Shown piece after piece: positions 17,325-27,153 of a DNA stretch of 64,000 nucleotides. Below the pieces are notes generated by a model that was not told the origin of the DNA, made no database searches, and saw only the letters and a program-made list of their open reading frames with translations. Source of the stretch: Actinomadura sp. NBRC 104412 (GTDB lineage: Bacteria; Actinomycetota; Actinomycetes; Streptosporangiales; Streptosporangiaceae); contig NZ_BSTM01000007.1 of assembly GCF_030269515.1 (NCBI RefSeq), forward strand, positions 124,001 to 188,000, read 5' to 3'. Made by a program: the position numbers and the translations under genes. Within the stretch, counting starts at the first letter, position 1. Each line of letters opens with the position of its first letter.

Positions 17325-19223
17325 CTAGTTGGCGGCGGGTTCGGGCACCTTGTGCTCGACCGGTTCGGTGGTGGGTTCGAGGTCGGGCAGGGCGGTGGTG
17401 CGGCGGGTGCGCAGGCGGAGCAGAGCGGCCATCCGGTCGCGCCCCTCGGGGGAGAAGGCGATGCCGGCGGCCAGGCAGGCCAGCGGCAGGGCCGGAAGGA
17501 CGTACCGGTAGTCGAACTCGGCGGTGGCGGCCGGGGCGAGCAGCAGCCCGGTGGCCAGCGTCCACGGCAGGAACGCCATCCCGCCGAGACGCCGCCACAT
17601 GGCGCCCATGCCGGCCAGGCCGACCAGGAGGATGACACCGACCATGGTGCCGCGCACATAGACGTGGTCCTGGTACACGCGGATCACACTGGCGAACGGC
17701 TCCACCACGTTGGTGCGCGCACGGCCCCTCTCGTAGGCGACCGCCTCGTCGGCCGCGGTGTTGTCGCTGTCCATCCGCCAGTTCGGCAGCGCGCTGGAGC
17801 TCCTGCCGAACTCGTACTGCTGGTAGGTGGCCTTGTCGGGGAAGACCGTGCGGTTCCAGCGGAAGACCCGCAGGAAGTCGTAGCCCACGACCTGCAGATA
17901 GTCCACCGGCTGGGAGAGGATCGCGCGCTTCGCGAAGGCGTTGGCGACCTTGTTCTTGTCGGCGTCGAACCGCTCGCCGGGGTAGCGGCCCAGCGGCGAG
18001 GCCGCGTTCCAGATGCCGTCCTGGCTGTTGGGGAGCCGGTTCTCCGGCTCGGTGCACAGCGGGATCTCCTCCACCGGCGGGTTGATCTTGTGGCAGTCGG
18101 CGAACTTGTAGACCCGCGCGTACAGGAAGATGCCGTTGCTCTCGGTGATCGCGAACTTGTCGTTCTCCAGCTTGTACCAGCCCGCGTACATCACCACGGG
18201 CAGCGCGCAGAAGGCGACGGTGACCGCCAGGATCCGCCAGCCGTCCCGCCTGATCAGCATGAAGGTGAGCAGCCCGATCAGCACCGGCAGCCCGACCGAC
18301 CTGGTCAGCCAGGCCACCCCGACGATCAGGCCGAGGGAGGCGGCGATCCTCCAGGTGGGGCGGCTGTGCCAGAGCAGCAGCGTGACCGCCCCCATCACCA
18401 GGAACGTGAACAGGGTGTCGGACAGGATCAGGTGCTCGAGCTGGATCTGGTAGGCGTCCAGCAGGAACGGGACGGTGGCCAGCGCCGCGCCCCACCCGGG
18501 CAGCCGGAACCGGGACCGCAGCAGCGCGTACACCATGACGCCGACGGCCAGCCCCATGAGGTGCTGAAGCGCGGTGACCAGCGCGAAGCTGTGGAACGGC
18601 TTGAGGATCAGCAGCATGAAGGCGTAGCCGTCGGGCCGCAGCGGATGCGGGTACGGCCGCATCGCCACATGCAGGTAGTCGAAGCTGTCGTTGAAGAACA
18701 TCGCCGGCTGGTAGCCGACCATCGCGATGACCCGCAGCAGCGCGGCCACGGCGAGGACGACGGTGAAGGCCGGGTGCCGCCGCATCAGCGCCCACGTGCG
18801 CGCGGACCGCTCGCGCACGTGCCCGGACGGGTCGGCGGCGAACGCGCGTCCCGAGGCGACGGCGGACGAGACGACGCGCCGCGCACCACGCTGCACGCGG
18901 CCCGCGCCGCGCCTGGCCGGGGCCGCCCTGAGCGCGCGTGTTACCAGATTCTTGCCTTGATTCGCGCGCTTCGGCGTGTCGCCGGTTCCGAGGCGGACGT
19001 CTCCGGCGGCCGTCGCGGTGGCCATGGCGGCCACCGCGGGCATGCCCGACGCGGCATCATCCCCTTGGGCGCCGCCGTTCGAGGCGGAGCCGTTGGAGGC
19101 GGCCCCGTTCATCTCGGCCCCCTTCATGCCTGCCCCCTTCGTCGCGGCACCGGCACCGTTGCGGCGGGCACCGCGCCGTCCAGCCCCCGACTCGGTGGCA
19201 CTGCGTTCTCCGGCGCGCGTCAC
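17325..19223 (-). CDS. Multi-membrane GT-C-like glycosyltransferase
   Basis: This protein of about 632 residues has a long basic, Gly/Ala/Asn-rich disordered N-terminus (GAGMKGAEMNGAASNG). At least ten membrane helices follow, with a large hydrophilic segment of about 170 residues between them. The first external loop after helix 1 carries NDSFDYLHVA, an acidic position like the catalytic Asp of GT-C enzymes, which use polyprenyl-phospho-sugars. GTG at 19223 is preferred. An in-frame TTG at 19316 would add 31 codons, but that stretch uses AT-ending codons (TCT, AGA, ACA, ATA) foreign to this genome. Convergent with rsmI. It is divergent from the GT2 gene, which could make its lipid-linked donor. 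Acceptor unknown. Confidence 0.75.
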   Translation of the reverse strand: MTRAGERSATESGAGRRGARRNGAGAATKGAGMKGAEMNGAASNGSASNGGAQGDDAASGMPAVAAMATATAAGDVRLGTGDTPKRANQGKNLVTRALRAAPARRGAGRVQRGARRVVSSAVASGRAFAADPSGHVRERSARTWALMRRHPAFTVVLAVAALLRVIAMVGYQPAMFFNDSFDYLHVAMRPYPHPLRPDGYAFMLLILKPFHSFALVTALQHLMGLAVGVMVYALLRSRFRLPGWGAALATVPFLLDAYQIQLEHLILSDTLFTFLVMGAVTLLLWHSRPTWRIAASLGLIVGVAWLTRSVGLPVLIGLLTFMLIRRDGWRILAVTVAFCALPVVMYAGWYKLENDKFAITESNGIFLYARVYKFADCHKINPPVEEIPLCTEPENRLPNSQDGIWNAASPLGRYPGERFDADKNKVANAFAKRAILSQPVDYLQVVGYDFLRVFRWNRTVFPDKATYQQYEFGRSSSALPNWRMDSDNTAADEAVAYERGRARTNVVEPFASVIRVYQDHVYVRGTMVGVILLVGLAGMGAMWRRLGGMAFLPWTLATGLLLAPAATAEFDYRYVLPALPLACLAAGIAFSPEGRDRMAALLRLRTRRTTALPDLEPTTEPVEHKVPEPAAN

Positions 19224-19468
19224 AGCCGACCCAACCTTTCCGGGCCGCGGTGCCCGTATGCTTGTCCGTCTAGCCTGCCGCTTCTGGTCGTTGCTGAGCG
19301 GGTCTTCAGATTGCAAGTAGGCAACACGATACGGGCGCTCTTGGTGAGAGCGCCGCGCATCGCTCGCTTCGGGCGTGCATCATGAACGATGGTCGTCCGC
19401 CCGGCGGGACACGACGAGATCAGTGAAAAATACCGCAGACGGTCACCAGGGGAAGCGAAGGAGATCGC

Positions 19469-20767
19469 GTGGAACTCTCCGTAGTGATGCCGTGTCTGAA
19501 CGAGGCCGAGACGGTCGAGACCTGCGTCCGCAAGACGATCGGCTTCTTCGAGGAGAACGGCATCGACGGCGAGGTCGTCATCGCCGACAACGGCAGCACC
19601 GACGGCAGCCAGCAGCTCGCCAGGGAGGCCGGCGCGCGCGTCGTGCCGGTGGTCGACAAGGGCTACGGCAACGCGCTGATGGGCGGCATCCGCGCCGCGC
19701 GCGGCCGGTACGTCGCGATGGGCGATGCCGACGACTCCTACGACTTCACCACGCTCGGGCCGTTCCTCGACGAGCTGCGCGACGGCGCCGACCTGGTGAT
19801 GGGCAACCGCTTCAAGGGCGGCATCGCCCCGGGCGCGATGCCGGCCCTGCACCGCTACCTGGGCAACCCGGTGCTGAGCTTCATCGGGCGGCTGTTCTTC
19901 GGCAGCAAGATCGGTGACTTCCACTGCGGGCTGCGCGCCTTCAACAAGGAGTCGATCCTGCGGCTCGGGCTGCAGACCGGCGGCATGGAGTTCGCGAGCG
20001 AGATGGTGGTGAAGGCCACCCTCGCCAAGTACGACATCCGGGAGGTGCCGACCACCCTGTCGCCGGACGGCCGGTCGCGCGCGCCGCACCTCAACACCTG
20101 GCGGGACGGCTGGCGGCATCTGCGCTTCCTCCTTCTCTACAGCCCGCGGTGGCTCTTCCTCATCCCCGGGTTCGTGTTCATGACGCTCGGACTGATCGCC
20201 GGGATCGCGCTGTCGTTCGGCCCGGTCCGGATCGGAGAGATCGCCTTCGATGTCGACACGCTGGTGGGCGCCGCCGCGGCCATGGTGATCGGGTTCCAGG
20301 CGGTGCTGTTCGCGCTGCTCACCAAGGTCTACGCGATGCAGGAGGGCTTCCTCCCGCATGATCGCAGAGTACAGAGGTTCACCGACTGGTGGAGTCTGGA
20401 ACGCGGCCTGGTGCTGGGCGGGCTGCTGGCCGTGGCCGGTCTGGCGGGCCTGGTCGCCTCTCTGCTGCACTGGCGCGTCAACAACTTCGGTGAGCTGGAC
20501 CCGCGGCAGTCGCTGCGCATCGTCGTCCCGTCCGCGACCGCGCTGATGATGAGCCTTCAGGCGGTGTTCGCCTCGCTGTTCGCCAGCATCCTGAGCATCC
20601 GCCGCCGCCAGCACCCGCCGGCGATCGACCCGGCCGACGAGGCCGCGGACGTCGTCGACGCGGCCGCCCACCGGGTCGCGGCCGAGAGGCCGGCGCCGGG
20701 CGAGCCCGTGGCGGCCACCGCGCGCAAGCGGGCCGCCGCGCCGTCGTCCGGGGACGAATCCGACTGA
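19469..20767 (+). CDS. GT2 glycosyltransferase, dolichyl-phosphate-sugar synthase type with membrane domain
   Basis: This 432-residue protein has a GT-A domain (MELSVVMPCLNEAETV, DNGSTDGS, the metal-binding DADDSYDF, and MGNRFKGG). About four C-terminal membrane helices follow from residue 225. The family transfers a sugar from a nucleotide to polyprenyl phosphate (DPM/DPG synthases, GtrB-like). The GTG start is well supported by GAAGGAG seven bases upstream. It lies among three GT-C-like membrane proteins, which need exactly this kind of lipid-linked donor, so a functional unit is likely. The C-terminal ~50 residues are Ala/Arg-rich and probably disordered. The sugar is not predictable. Confidence 0.85.
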   Translation: MELSVVMPCLNEAETVETCVRKTIGFFEENGIDGEVVIADNGSTDGSQQLAREAGARVVPVVDKGYGNALMGGIRAARGRYVAMGDADDSYDFTTLGPFLDELRDGADLVMGNRFKGGIAPGAMPALHRYLGNPVLSFIGRLFFGSKIGDFHCGLRAFNKESILRLGLQTGGMEFASEMVVKATLAKYDIREVPTTLSPDGRSRAPHLNTWRDGWRHLRFLLLYSPRWLFLIPGFVFMTLGLIAGIALSFGPVRIGEIAFDVDTLVGAAAAMVIGFQAVLFALLTKVYAMQEGFLPHDRRVQRFTDWWSLERGLVLGGLLAVAGLAGLVASLLHWRVNNFGELDPRQSLRIVVPSATALMMSLQAVFASLFASILSIRRRQHPPAIDPADEAADVVDAAAHRVAAERPAPGEPVAATARKRAAAPSSGDESD

Positions 20768-20920
20768 GCCCGGACGTCGTCATCGCGTTCCGGAGTCGGA
20801 AGCCGGGAACCCGCTCAACGTTCCGCGGCGGGGAGGTCCGGCCTTCCCTGGACTATGACAGGCTGAAACGTTGATGGATCCTTCGCCCGTGCGGGCCCGT
20901 TACCGGGGACCGCGTCCCTG

Positions 20921-22696
20921 ATGTCCGCGACCCAGGCCGCGACGGCCCCCGCCGTCCGGCGCCCGGCCCGGTCCACCGGCCCGGAGCGGCGAGCGGATCG
21001 GCGGTTCCGCCATTGGGGCCTCCTGCTCCTGCTGGGCTGGGCGGCGCAGGTCGCGGTGCGGCTGTGGATGTCGTCCCGGCAGGTCATGCCGGTGGCGACG
21101 CCGGACGAGACGGGCTACCTGTTCGCGGCCCGGGTGCTGACCGGCGGCCCCGAGGCCGACCTGTCGTACGGGACGGTGTACCGCGGCGGATACGCGCTGC
21201 TGCTGCTCCCCGCGTTCTGGCTGGCCGACGACCCGGTCGCCGTCTACCGGATCTGCCTGGTCATCAACGCCCTCATCAGCGCGGCGACGCTGCCGCTCGC
21301 GTACCTGATGCTGCGCCGCATGCGCCTGTCGCGGACATGGTCGTACGCGCTGGGGCACGCCACCGCGCTGCTTCCCGCCGTGGTGTTCTACGCGGAGTTC
21401 GTCCTCACCGACGCGGTGCTGCCCGTCGCGGTGTTCGGCTGGCTGCTGCTGACGCACTCCTGGCTGTCCGCGCCCAAGGGCGAGTCCCCGGTGCGGGTGG
21501 CCGTGTACGGGGCCTCCGCGGGCATGGTGGTCGCGTACGTGTACGCCTCGCATTCGCGCGGGATCATCCTGATGGTGGTGCAGGCGTGCGTGCTGGCCGT
21601 CGCCGTCCTGTGCCGGTGGCGAGGCTGGACACCGACGGGGATCGCCGCCGCGGCGATGGGCGCGGTCGCGTACGCGGGCATGAAGCTGAACGAGGGCCTG
21701 CTGCCGCGTCTGTACCCGGGCGGCGACAACAACCTGGCCGCGAACCTGGAGTGGCGCCTGACCCACTGGGACGGGTACGGCTGGACGCTGTCGCTGGGCA
21801 CGGGCCAGATCTGGTACCAGATCGTGGCGACCGGCGGGGTGGCGGGCGTCGGGCTCGTCACCATCGCGGTGGTCGCGGTGCGGCGCGGCACGCCACCGCG
21901 GTTGCGCGTGCTCGCACTGGCCGTGCTGGCGGCCATCGCGGGCATCGCGTTCGCGACCTCCGCCGCGTTGCCGGTGGAATGGCGGGTCGGCAACTACGTG
22001 TACGGCCGTTACCTGGCGTGCGTCACGCCGGTGCTGTTCGCGGTCGGCGCGGCGGTGCTGTTGCGCGCGACGCTGCGTACCGTCCTGTGGGCCACGGCGG
22101 CGACGGTCGCGGTGACCGTCATGGCGGCCAGCGTGGTGCAGTGGTACGCGGGCGACCTGCTGACCCGCTACACCTACACCCTGTTCGACTTCCCCGAGAC
22201 CTCGTTCCTGACCTGGAACTGGTCGTCGTTCCATCTCTGGCGCGCCACGCTGGCCGGGCTGGTCCTGCTGGGCCTGGCGGTGGTCGCGGCGCGGCTGCCC
22301 CGGCACGGGCGCGCGGCCGTCGTGGGCCTGCTGGTGCTGGTGAACGTGGCGGCGGTGACGACGGCCACGACCGAGATCTCCCGTCCGCTGTCACGGAACC
22401 TGGCCGCCTACAGCGACCTGCGCGACAGCACGGACCTGGACGCGCAGCGCTCGATCGCCCTCGACTGGAACATCCCATGGATGCTGCGGCTCTCGCAGTT
22501 CTACTGGGCGTGGAACAGCAAGGGCACCATGTTCGACGCCCGCTGGGTGCCTCCGCCTCAGGCGGACCTGGTGGTGCTGTCCTGGCCGAAGAACGTCCCG
22601 GCGCACATGACGTGGCGTAACGCGCCCCCGGGTTGGCGCATCGTGGCGAGCCGCCGCACGCCGGAGGGCGACTGGGTGGCGTGGCGCCGCCCCTAG
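20921..22696 (+). CDS. Multi-membrane GT-C-like protein
   Basis: This 591-residue integral membrane protein has about 11 hydrophobic helices. The loop after the first helix reads ATPDETGYLFAARVL, matching the Asp-Glu pair of GT-C/ArnT-like glycosyltransferases. The C-terminal ~150 residues are soluble and probably external (NWSSFHLW ... PPPQADLVVLSWPKN). The ATG at 20921 follows the GT2 gene by 153 bp. I cannot name the acceptor. It ends facing the 545-residue relative, with only 26 bp of 15-nt repeats between their stops. Confidence 0.7.
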   Translation: MSATQAATAPAVRRPARSTGPERRADRRFRHWGLLLLLGWAAQVAVRLWMSSRQVMPVATPDETGYLFAARVLTGGPEADLSYGTVYRGGYALLLLPAFWLADDPVAVYRICLVINALISAATLPLAYLMLRRMRLSRTWSYALGHATALLPAVVFYAEFVLTDAVLPVAVFGWLLLTHSWLSAPKGESPVRVAVYGASAGMVVAYVYASHSRGIILMVVQACVLAVAVLCRWRGWTPTGIAAAAMGAVAYAGMKLNEGLLPRLYPGGDNNLAANLEWRLTHWDGYGWTLSLGTGQIWYQIVATGGVAGVGLVTIAVVAVRRGTPPRLRVLALAVLAAIAGIAFATSAALPVEWRVGNYVYGRYLACVTPVLFAVGAAVLLRATLRTVLWATAATVAVTVMAASVVQWYAGDLLTRYTYTLFDFPETSFLTWNWSSFHLWRATLAGLVLLGLAVVAARLPRHGRAAVVGLLVLVNVAAVTTATTEISRPLSRNLAAYSDLRDSTDLDAQRSIALDWNIPWMLRLSQFYWAWNSKGTMFDARWVPPPQADLVVLSWPKNVPAHMTWRNAPPGWRIVASRRTPEGDWVAWRRP

Positions 22697-22734
22697 CGCA
22701 GCATCCCCTAGTGCAGGCGCCCCTAGTGCCGGGC
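22690..22734. repeat. Three 15-nt tandem repeats carrying the stops of two convergent genes
   Basis: CCCCTAG recurs at 22690, 22705 and 22720. The units are CCCCTAGCGCAGCAT, CCCCTAGTGCAGGCG and CCCCTAGTGCCGGGC. The CTAG of the first holds the TAG of the forward gene, and the CTAG of the third holds the TAG of the reverse gene. Confidence 0.6.
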
Positions 22735-24360
22735 GGGGCCCCAGATTTCCAGGAGCCCGTCGGATGACCGCCACATCAGCCGCCACCCGTCCTTGGCGGT
22801 GGGGCGGTAGCCGCCGAGGATCTGCGACTCCTGGCCGCGCCACCGGGTGAACAGCATCGGCTGCCCGTAGGACGCCTCGGGCAGCGTCCAGGTCGAGTGG
22901 TCGAAGTCGCGGATCTGCCCATGCCACAGCGGTTCGCCCCAGGGGGAACGGGTGTAGAAGGTGAGGGTCTGCGCGAGGCGCCGGTCGGCCCACAGCACCG
23001 GCAGGTCGCGGTCGTGCTCTTTCAGGTGGACGCGCAGTTCGTTCCACGCCGTGTCGCGGGGCAGGTACGGGACGGTGCGCACGGCCGTGGCGACATAGGC
23101 CGTGCCCAGGACGACGGCCAGGGCGGGCGCGACCACCGTGCGGAGCCGGAACCGTGCCATCGGCCCCTCGGGAAGCCGCTGGGCCAGCAGGATCAGCGAC
23201 CCGATGCCGCCCGCCAGCAGCGCGGGGAACACCGCGAACCAGTACCGCAGCAGCCAGGCCCGCAGCGAGATGTCGTGCGGGTCGATCACCCCGGCGAACA
23301 GCGTCAGCGGGACGGCCAGCGCCAGGAACCACACCAGCACCAGCGCCAGCCGCCGGTCCCTGGTCACCGCCCAGCCCACCACGGTCAGGACGAGCGCCAC
23401 CACGAAGATCACACCGAAGGCGTTCCAGTCGTCCATCGCCCGGACGAACGACGCGAGCGCCAGCGCGCGGGTCACATGGTCGCGGGACTCGCCGCCGTGC
23501 GACGCCGCCGACATCAGCCCGGCCAGCGGGTCGCCCCAGACCAGCGCATTGTGGACGAGGCTGACGGCCAGGATCGCGATCATGGGCAGCGCGACCGTGA
23601 CGTTGCGCCGCCACCCGATCCGCAGCAGCGCCAGGTACAGGGGTATGGCCAGGAACAGGAACGCCAGGAACTCCCTGACCAGGAAGGACGCGCCGAACAG
23701 GGTGCCGGCGGCCAGGAGCAGCCGGGTCTGGGCGCGGCCCGTCCCCCTCCGCTCCGCCGGCGCCCCGCTTCGGGGACCGGGCCGGCGGCTCGCGGCCACC
23801 AGCGCGGCCATGCCGAGCGCGAACAGCCCCGCGCCGGGCATGTCCGGCAGCATCACCCCGTGCGACCAGGTGATCTCCACCCCGTACGGGTTGGTCAGCG
23901 TGAAGAACGGGTGGACGATCAGCAGCAGCGCGGCGGCGACCCCGGCCAGGTCGCCGAACAGCGACCGCACGGCCAGGTAGCAGCCCACGAAGAACAGGCA
24001 GCCGCCGAGCGCCGCGACCGTGAAGTACGCGATCTGGCCGTCGCCGAGCAGCTCCTGCGCCGCCCGCGCGGGCAGGACGAGCCCGAGCCTGGTGACCTGG
24101 TGCGGGACGGTGCTGTAGGGCCACTGGTCGAGGGGGATGTGCGGCCAGTCGCGGGCGGCCAGCCAGACGTAGTACGGGTCGAAGTACAGCGGCGGCGTGT
24201 CGATCACCCATTGGGCCAGGACGGCGCACGCGGCCACCAGCCCCGACAGCCACCAGACCCTCCTCCGCCGCGCGCCCCCGCCGCGGGTCCGGGCGCGTTC
24301 CGGGGCGCCGGCCGGGGCCTCGTTCTCGCCGGCCGGCTCGCGGACCGTGGTCTGGGGCAT
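22723..24360 (-). CDS. Multi-membrane GT-C-like protein
   Basis: This 545-residue protein has a Pro/Arg-rich cytoplasmic start and about 10-12 membrane helices. An acidic first external loop (LYFDPYYVWLAARDW) fits the GT-C catalytic Asp position. The soluble C-terminal ~130 residues (VHLKEHDRDLPVLWADRRLAQTL ...) resemble the external domain of ArnT-like sugar transferases. It is divergent from metG, starting 118 bp away. With its two neighbours and the GT2 synthase it forms a likely lipid-linked sugar transfer set. No substrate can be assigned. Confidence 0.7.
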   Translation of the reverse strand: MPQTTVREPAGENEAPAGAPERARTRGGGARRRRVWWLSGLVAACAVLAQWVIDTPPLYFDPYYVWLAARDWPHIPLDQWPYSTVPHQVTRLGLVLPARAAQELLGDGQIAYFTVAALGGCLFFVGCYLAVRSLFGDLAGVAAALLLIVHPFFTLTNPYGVEITWSHGVMLPDMPGAGLFALGMAALVAASRRPGPRSGAPAERRGTGRAQTRLLLAAGTLFGASFLVREFLAFLFLAIPLYLALLRIGWRRNVTVALPMIAILAVSLVHNALVWGDPLAGLMSAASHGGESRDHVTRALALASFVRAMDDWNAFGVIFVVALVLTVVGWAVTRDRRLALVLVWFLALAVPLTLFAGVIDPHDISLRAWLLRYWFAVFPALLAGGIGSLILLAQRLPEGPMARFRLRTVVAPALAVVLGTAYVATAVRTVPYLPRDTAWNELRVHLKEHDRDLPVLWADRRLAQTLTFYTRSPWGEPLWHGQIRDFDHSTWTLPEASYGQPMLFTRWRGQESQILGGYRPTAKDGWRLMWRSSDGLLEIWGPARH

Positions 24361-24466
24361 GCGTGGTCAACCTTCGCTCGCGGGCCGGGGGACGTCCGGT
24401 CCGCAGGGTATCGGCAGGCCCGCCCTGCCGGACGGGGATATCGTCCGAGCGGGCCCGCGGGCCCTC

Positions 24467-24472
24467 TAGTCT
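24467..24472 (+). promoter_or_regulatory. -10 element giving a leaderless metG transcript
   Basis: TAGTCT lies six bases before the metG ATG, so the transcription start would coincide with the start codon. The GGAG between them is too close to the ATG to work as a ribosome-binding site. Leaderless genes are common in actinobacteria. Confidence 0.45.
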
Positions 24473-24478
24473 GGAGAC

Positions 24479-26335
24479 ATGTCCTCGTCGAGCCGACACA
24501 TCCTCACCGCGCCCGCCTGGCCGTACGCCAACGGGCCCCGCCATATCGGGCACGTCTCCGGCTTCGCGCTGCCCGCCGACATGTTCAGCCGCTACCAGCG
24601 GATGGCGGGCAACCAGGTCCTGATGGTCAGCGGCACCGACGAGCACGGCACGCCCATCCAGGTGCAGGCCGACAAGGAGGGCGTGACGGCCCGGGAGCTG
24701 GCCGACCGCTACAACCGGGTGATCGCCGAAGACCTGCTCGGGCTGGGCATGTCCTACGACCTGTTCACCCGCAGCACCACGGCCAACCACTACGCGGTCG
24801 TCCAGGAGATCTTCAAGGGCCTGTACGACAACGGCTATATCTTCCCCAAGACCACGATGGGCGCGATCTCGCCGTCCACCGGCCGCACCCTGCCCGACCG
24901 CTACATCGAGGGCACCTGCCCCATCTGCGGGTACGACGGCGCGCGCGGCGACCAGTGCGACAACTGCGGCAACCAGCTCGACCCGATCGACCTGATCAAC
25001 CCGGTCAGCCGGATCAACGGGGAGAAGCCCGAGTTCGTCGAGACCGAGCACTTCATGCTCGACCTGCCCGCGTTCACCGAGTCCCTGGGCCGCTACCTGC
25101 GCTCCAAGCAGGCAGGGGCGGGGAACGGCGAGGGGCAGTGGCGGCCGAACGTGCTCAAGTTCGCGCTGAACCTGCTGGACGACCTCCAGCCGCGGGCGAT
25201 CAGCCGCGACCTCGACTGGGGCGTCCCCATCCCGCTGGAGGGGTGGCGCGACAACCCGGCCAAGAAGCTGTACGTGTGGTTCGACGCGGTGATCGGGTAC
25301 TTCTCCGCGTCCGTCGAATGGGCGCGCAGGAAGGGCGACCCGGAGGCGTGGCGCGCCTGGTGGCAGGACCCCGACGCCCTGTCCTACTACTTCATGGGCA
25401 AGGACAACATCGTCTTCCACGCCGAGATCTGGCCGGCGATGCTGCTCGGCTACAGCGGCAAGGGCGACAAGGGCGGCACGCCGGGCTCGCTGGGCGAGCT
25501 GAACCTCCCGACCGAGGTGGTGTCGTCGGAGTTCCTGACGATGGAGGGCCGCAAGTTCTCCTCGTCCCGGCAGGTGGTCATCTACGTCAAGGACTTCCTG
25601 GAGCGCTACGACGTCGACGCGCTGCGCTACTACGTGGCGGTGGCGGGCCCGGAGAACCAGGACACCGACTTCACCTGGGCCGAGTTCGTCCGGCGCAACA
25701 ACGACGAGCTGGTCGCGGCCTGGGGCAACCTGGTCAACCGGTCGATCAACCTGGCCGCGCGGAACGTCGGGGCGATCCCGGAGGCGGGCGAGCTGACCGA
25801 CGCCGACCGGGCGCTGCTGGAGCGCAGCCGCGGCGCGTTCGGGACGGTGGGCGCCGAGCTGCGGCGGTCGCGGTTCAAGAACGCGATCACCGAGGCGCTG
25901 GACGTGGTCCGCGACGCCAACCGGTACCTGTCCGACCAGGCGCCGTGGAAGCTCAAGGACGACCCGGAGCGGGTCAAGTCCATCCTGCACGTGGCGCTCC
26001 AGGTGGTGGACGACGCCAAGTCGCTGCTCACCCCGTTCCTGCCGAACTCCTCGCAGAAGGTGTACGAGATGCTGGGCGGCGAGGGGGTCTGGAGCGGCAT
26101 GCCGCGGCTGGAGGTGGTCTCCCAGGAGGGCGGCCCGGACTACCCGGTGCTGACCGGCGACTACGCCACCGAGGCGGTGTGGGAGTCACGCCCGATCAAG
26201 GCGGGTGTGCCGCTGGCCAAGCCGGTGCCGCTGTTCAAGAAGCTGGACTCCTCGGTCGTCGACGAGGAGCTGGCCCGCCTCCGCGAGGAGGCAGGGGACG
26301 CCGGGGGCTCCGGGGGCTCCGGGGAGGGCCGGTGA
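24479..26335 (+). CDS. metG: Methionyl-tRNA synthetase
   Basis: This 618-residue class I synthetase charges tRNA-Met. It has the HIGH motif (RHIGH, about residues 21-25) and a Zn-binding insert CPICG...CDNCG (about 143-161). The KMSKS equivalent KFSSSR lies near 360, and an anticodon-binding helical domain follows. There is no C-terminal tRNA-binding (OB) extension; the tail is Gly/Ser-rich. The ATG is at 24479, probably leaderless. Its stop overlaps the GTG of tatD (GTGA), beginning a coupled metG-tatD-ksgA run conserved in actinobacteria. Confidence 0.96.
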   Translation: MSSSSRHILTAPAWPYANGPRHIGHVSGFALPADMFSRYQRMAGNQVLMVSGTDEHGTPIQVQADKEGVTARELADRYNRVIAEDLLGLGMSYDLFTRSTTANHYAVVQEIFKGLYDNGYIFPKTTMGAISPSTGRTLPDRYIEGTCPICGYDGARGDQCDNCGNQLDPIDLINPVSRINGEKPEFVETEHFMLDLPAFTESLGRYLRSKQAGAGNGEGQWRPNVLKFALNLLDDLQPRAISRDLDWGVPIPLEGWRDNPAKKLYVWFDAVIGYFSASVEWARRKGDPEAWRAWWQDPDALSYYFMGKDNIVFHAEIWPAMLLGYSGKGDKGGTPGSLGELNLPTEVVSSEFLTMEGRKFSSSRQVVIYVKDFLERYDVDALRYYVAVAGPENQDTDFTWAEFVRRNNDELVAAWGNLVNRSINLAARNVGAIPEAGELTDADRALLERSRGAFGTVGAELRRSRFKNAITEALDVVRDANRYLSDQAPWKLKDDPERVKSILHVALQVVDDAKSLLTPFLPNSSQKVYEMLGGEGVWSGMPRLEVVSQEGGPDYPVLTGDYATEAVWESRPIKAGVPLAKPVPLFKKLDSSVVDEELARLREEAGDAGGSGGSGEGR

Positions 26336-27153
26336 CAGGTCAGGCCGGGAAGGCCCCGCGGCCCCTCCCGCCGCTACCCGAACCGCTCCCGGTGGAGGTG
26401 TTCGACAGCCACTGCCACCTGGACGCGGCCGGCACGCCGATCGGCGAGGCGCTGGCGTCCGCCCGCGCCGCCGGGATCGGGCGCATCGTGACGATCGGCT
26501 GCGACCTGCCGTCCTCGCGGTTCGCCGTGGACGCCGCCGGCGGGTACGAGCGCGTGTTCGCGGGCGTGGCGATCCACCCCAACGAGACCTCGGGGATCAC
26601 CGACGCCGTCCTGGACGACATCGAGGCGATGGCCGCGCACGACAAGGTCGTCGCGATCGGCGAGACCGGGCTCGACTACTACCGCGACCGCGCACCCACG
26701 GACGACCAGCACCGCTCGTTCCGCGCGCACATCGCGATCGCCAAGCGCACCGGCAAGGCCCTGGTCATCCACGACCGCGACGCCCATGACGACGTCCTGC
26801 GGATCCTCCAGGAGGAGGGCGCCCCGGAGCGGGTGGTGTTCCACTGCTTCTCGGGGGACGCCGCCATGGCCAAGGTGTGCGCCGACCGCGGCTATGTCAT
26901 GAGCTTCGCCGGCAACGTCACCTTCAAGAACGCCGAGCCGCTGCGGGAGGCGCTGCGGGTCGCGCCGCTCGACCTGATCCTGGTGGAGACGGACGCGCCG
27001 TTCCTCACCCCGGTGCCGCACCGGGGCAAGCCCAACGCCTCGTACCTGATCCCGCACACGGTCCGTTTCATGGCCGAGGTGAAGGGCGTCGACGTCGCCG
27101 AGCTGTGCACCGCCATCGCCTCCAACGGCGAGCGGGTCTTCGGAGCCTGGTGA
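26332..27153 (+). CDS. tatD: TatD-family metal-dependent DNase
   Basis: This 273-residue TIM-barrel hydrolase keeps all metal ligands of the TatD family: FDSHCHLD, the Glu in GETGLDYY, the His in [17 protein letters not shown], and the Asp in ETDAPFLTP. TatD proteins act as 3'-5' exonucleases in DNA repair and turnover. The GTG at 26332 overlaps the metG stop by four bases, and the stop overlaps the GTG of ksgA, so translation is coupled on both sides. The first ~20 residues are a Pro-rich extension. Confidence 0.93.
   Translation: MTGQAGKAPRPLPPLPEPLPVEVFDSHCHLDAAGTPIGEALASARAAGIGRIVTIGCDLPSSRFAVDAAGGYERVFAGVAIHPNETSGITDAVLDDIEAMAAHDKVVAIGETGLDYYRDRAPTDDQHRSFRAHIAIAKRTGKALVIHDRDAHDDVLRILQEEGAPERVVFHCFSGDAAMAKVCADRGYVMSFAGNVTFKNAEPLREALRVAPLDLILVETDAPFLTPVPHRGKPNASYLIPHTVRFMAEVKGVDVAELCTAIASNGERVFGAW

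Noticed and set aside
24361..24478. Possible T-box or riboswitch before metG
   Set aside because: The gap is short and the -10 lies six bases from the ATG, leaving no room for a leader RNA. The GC-rich stems there are not T-box-like.
22391..25990. Leftward open frame of 1199 codons
   Set aside because: It crosses metG antisense and an off-frame of the membrane protein gene; composition is Arg/Gly/Pro-rich only.
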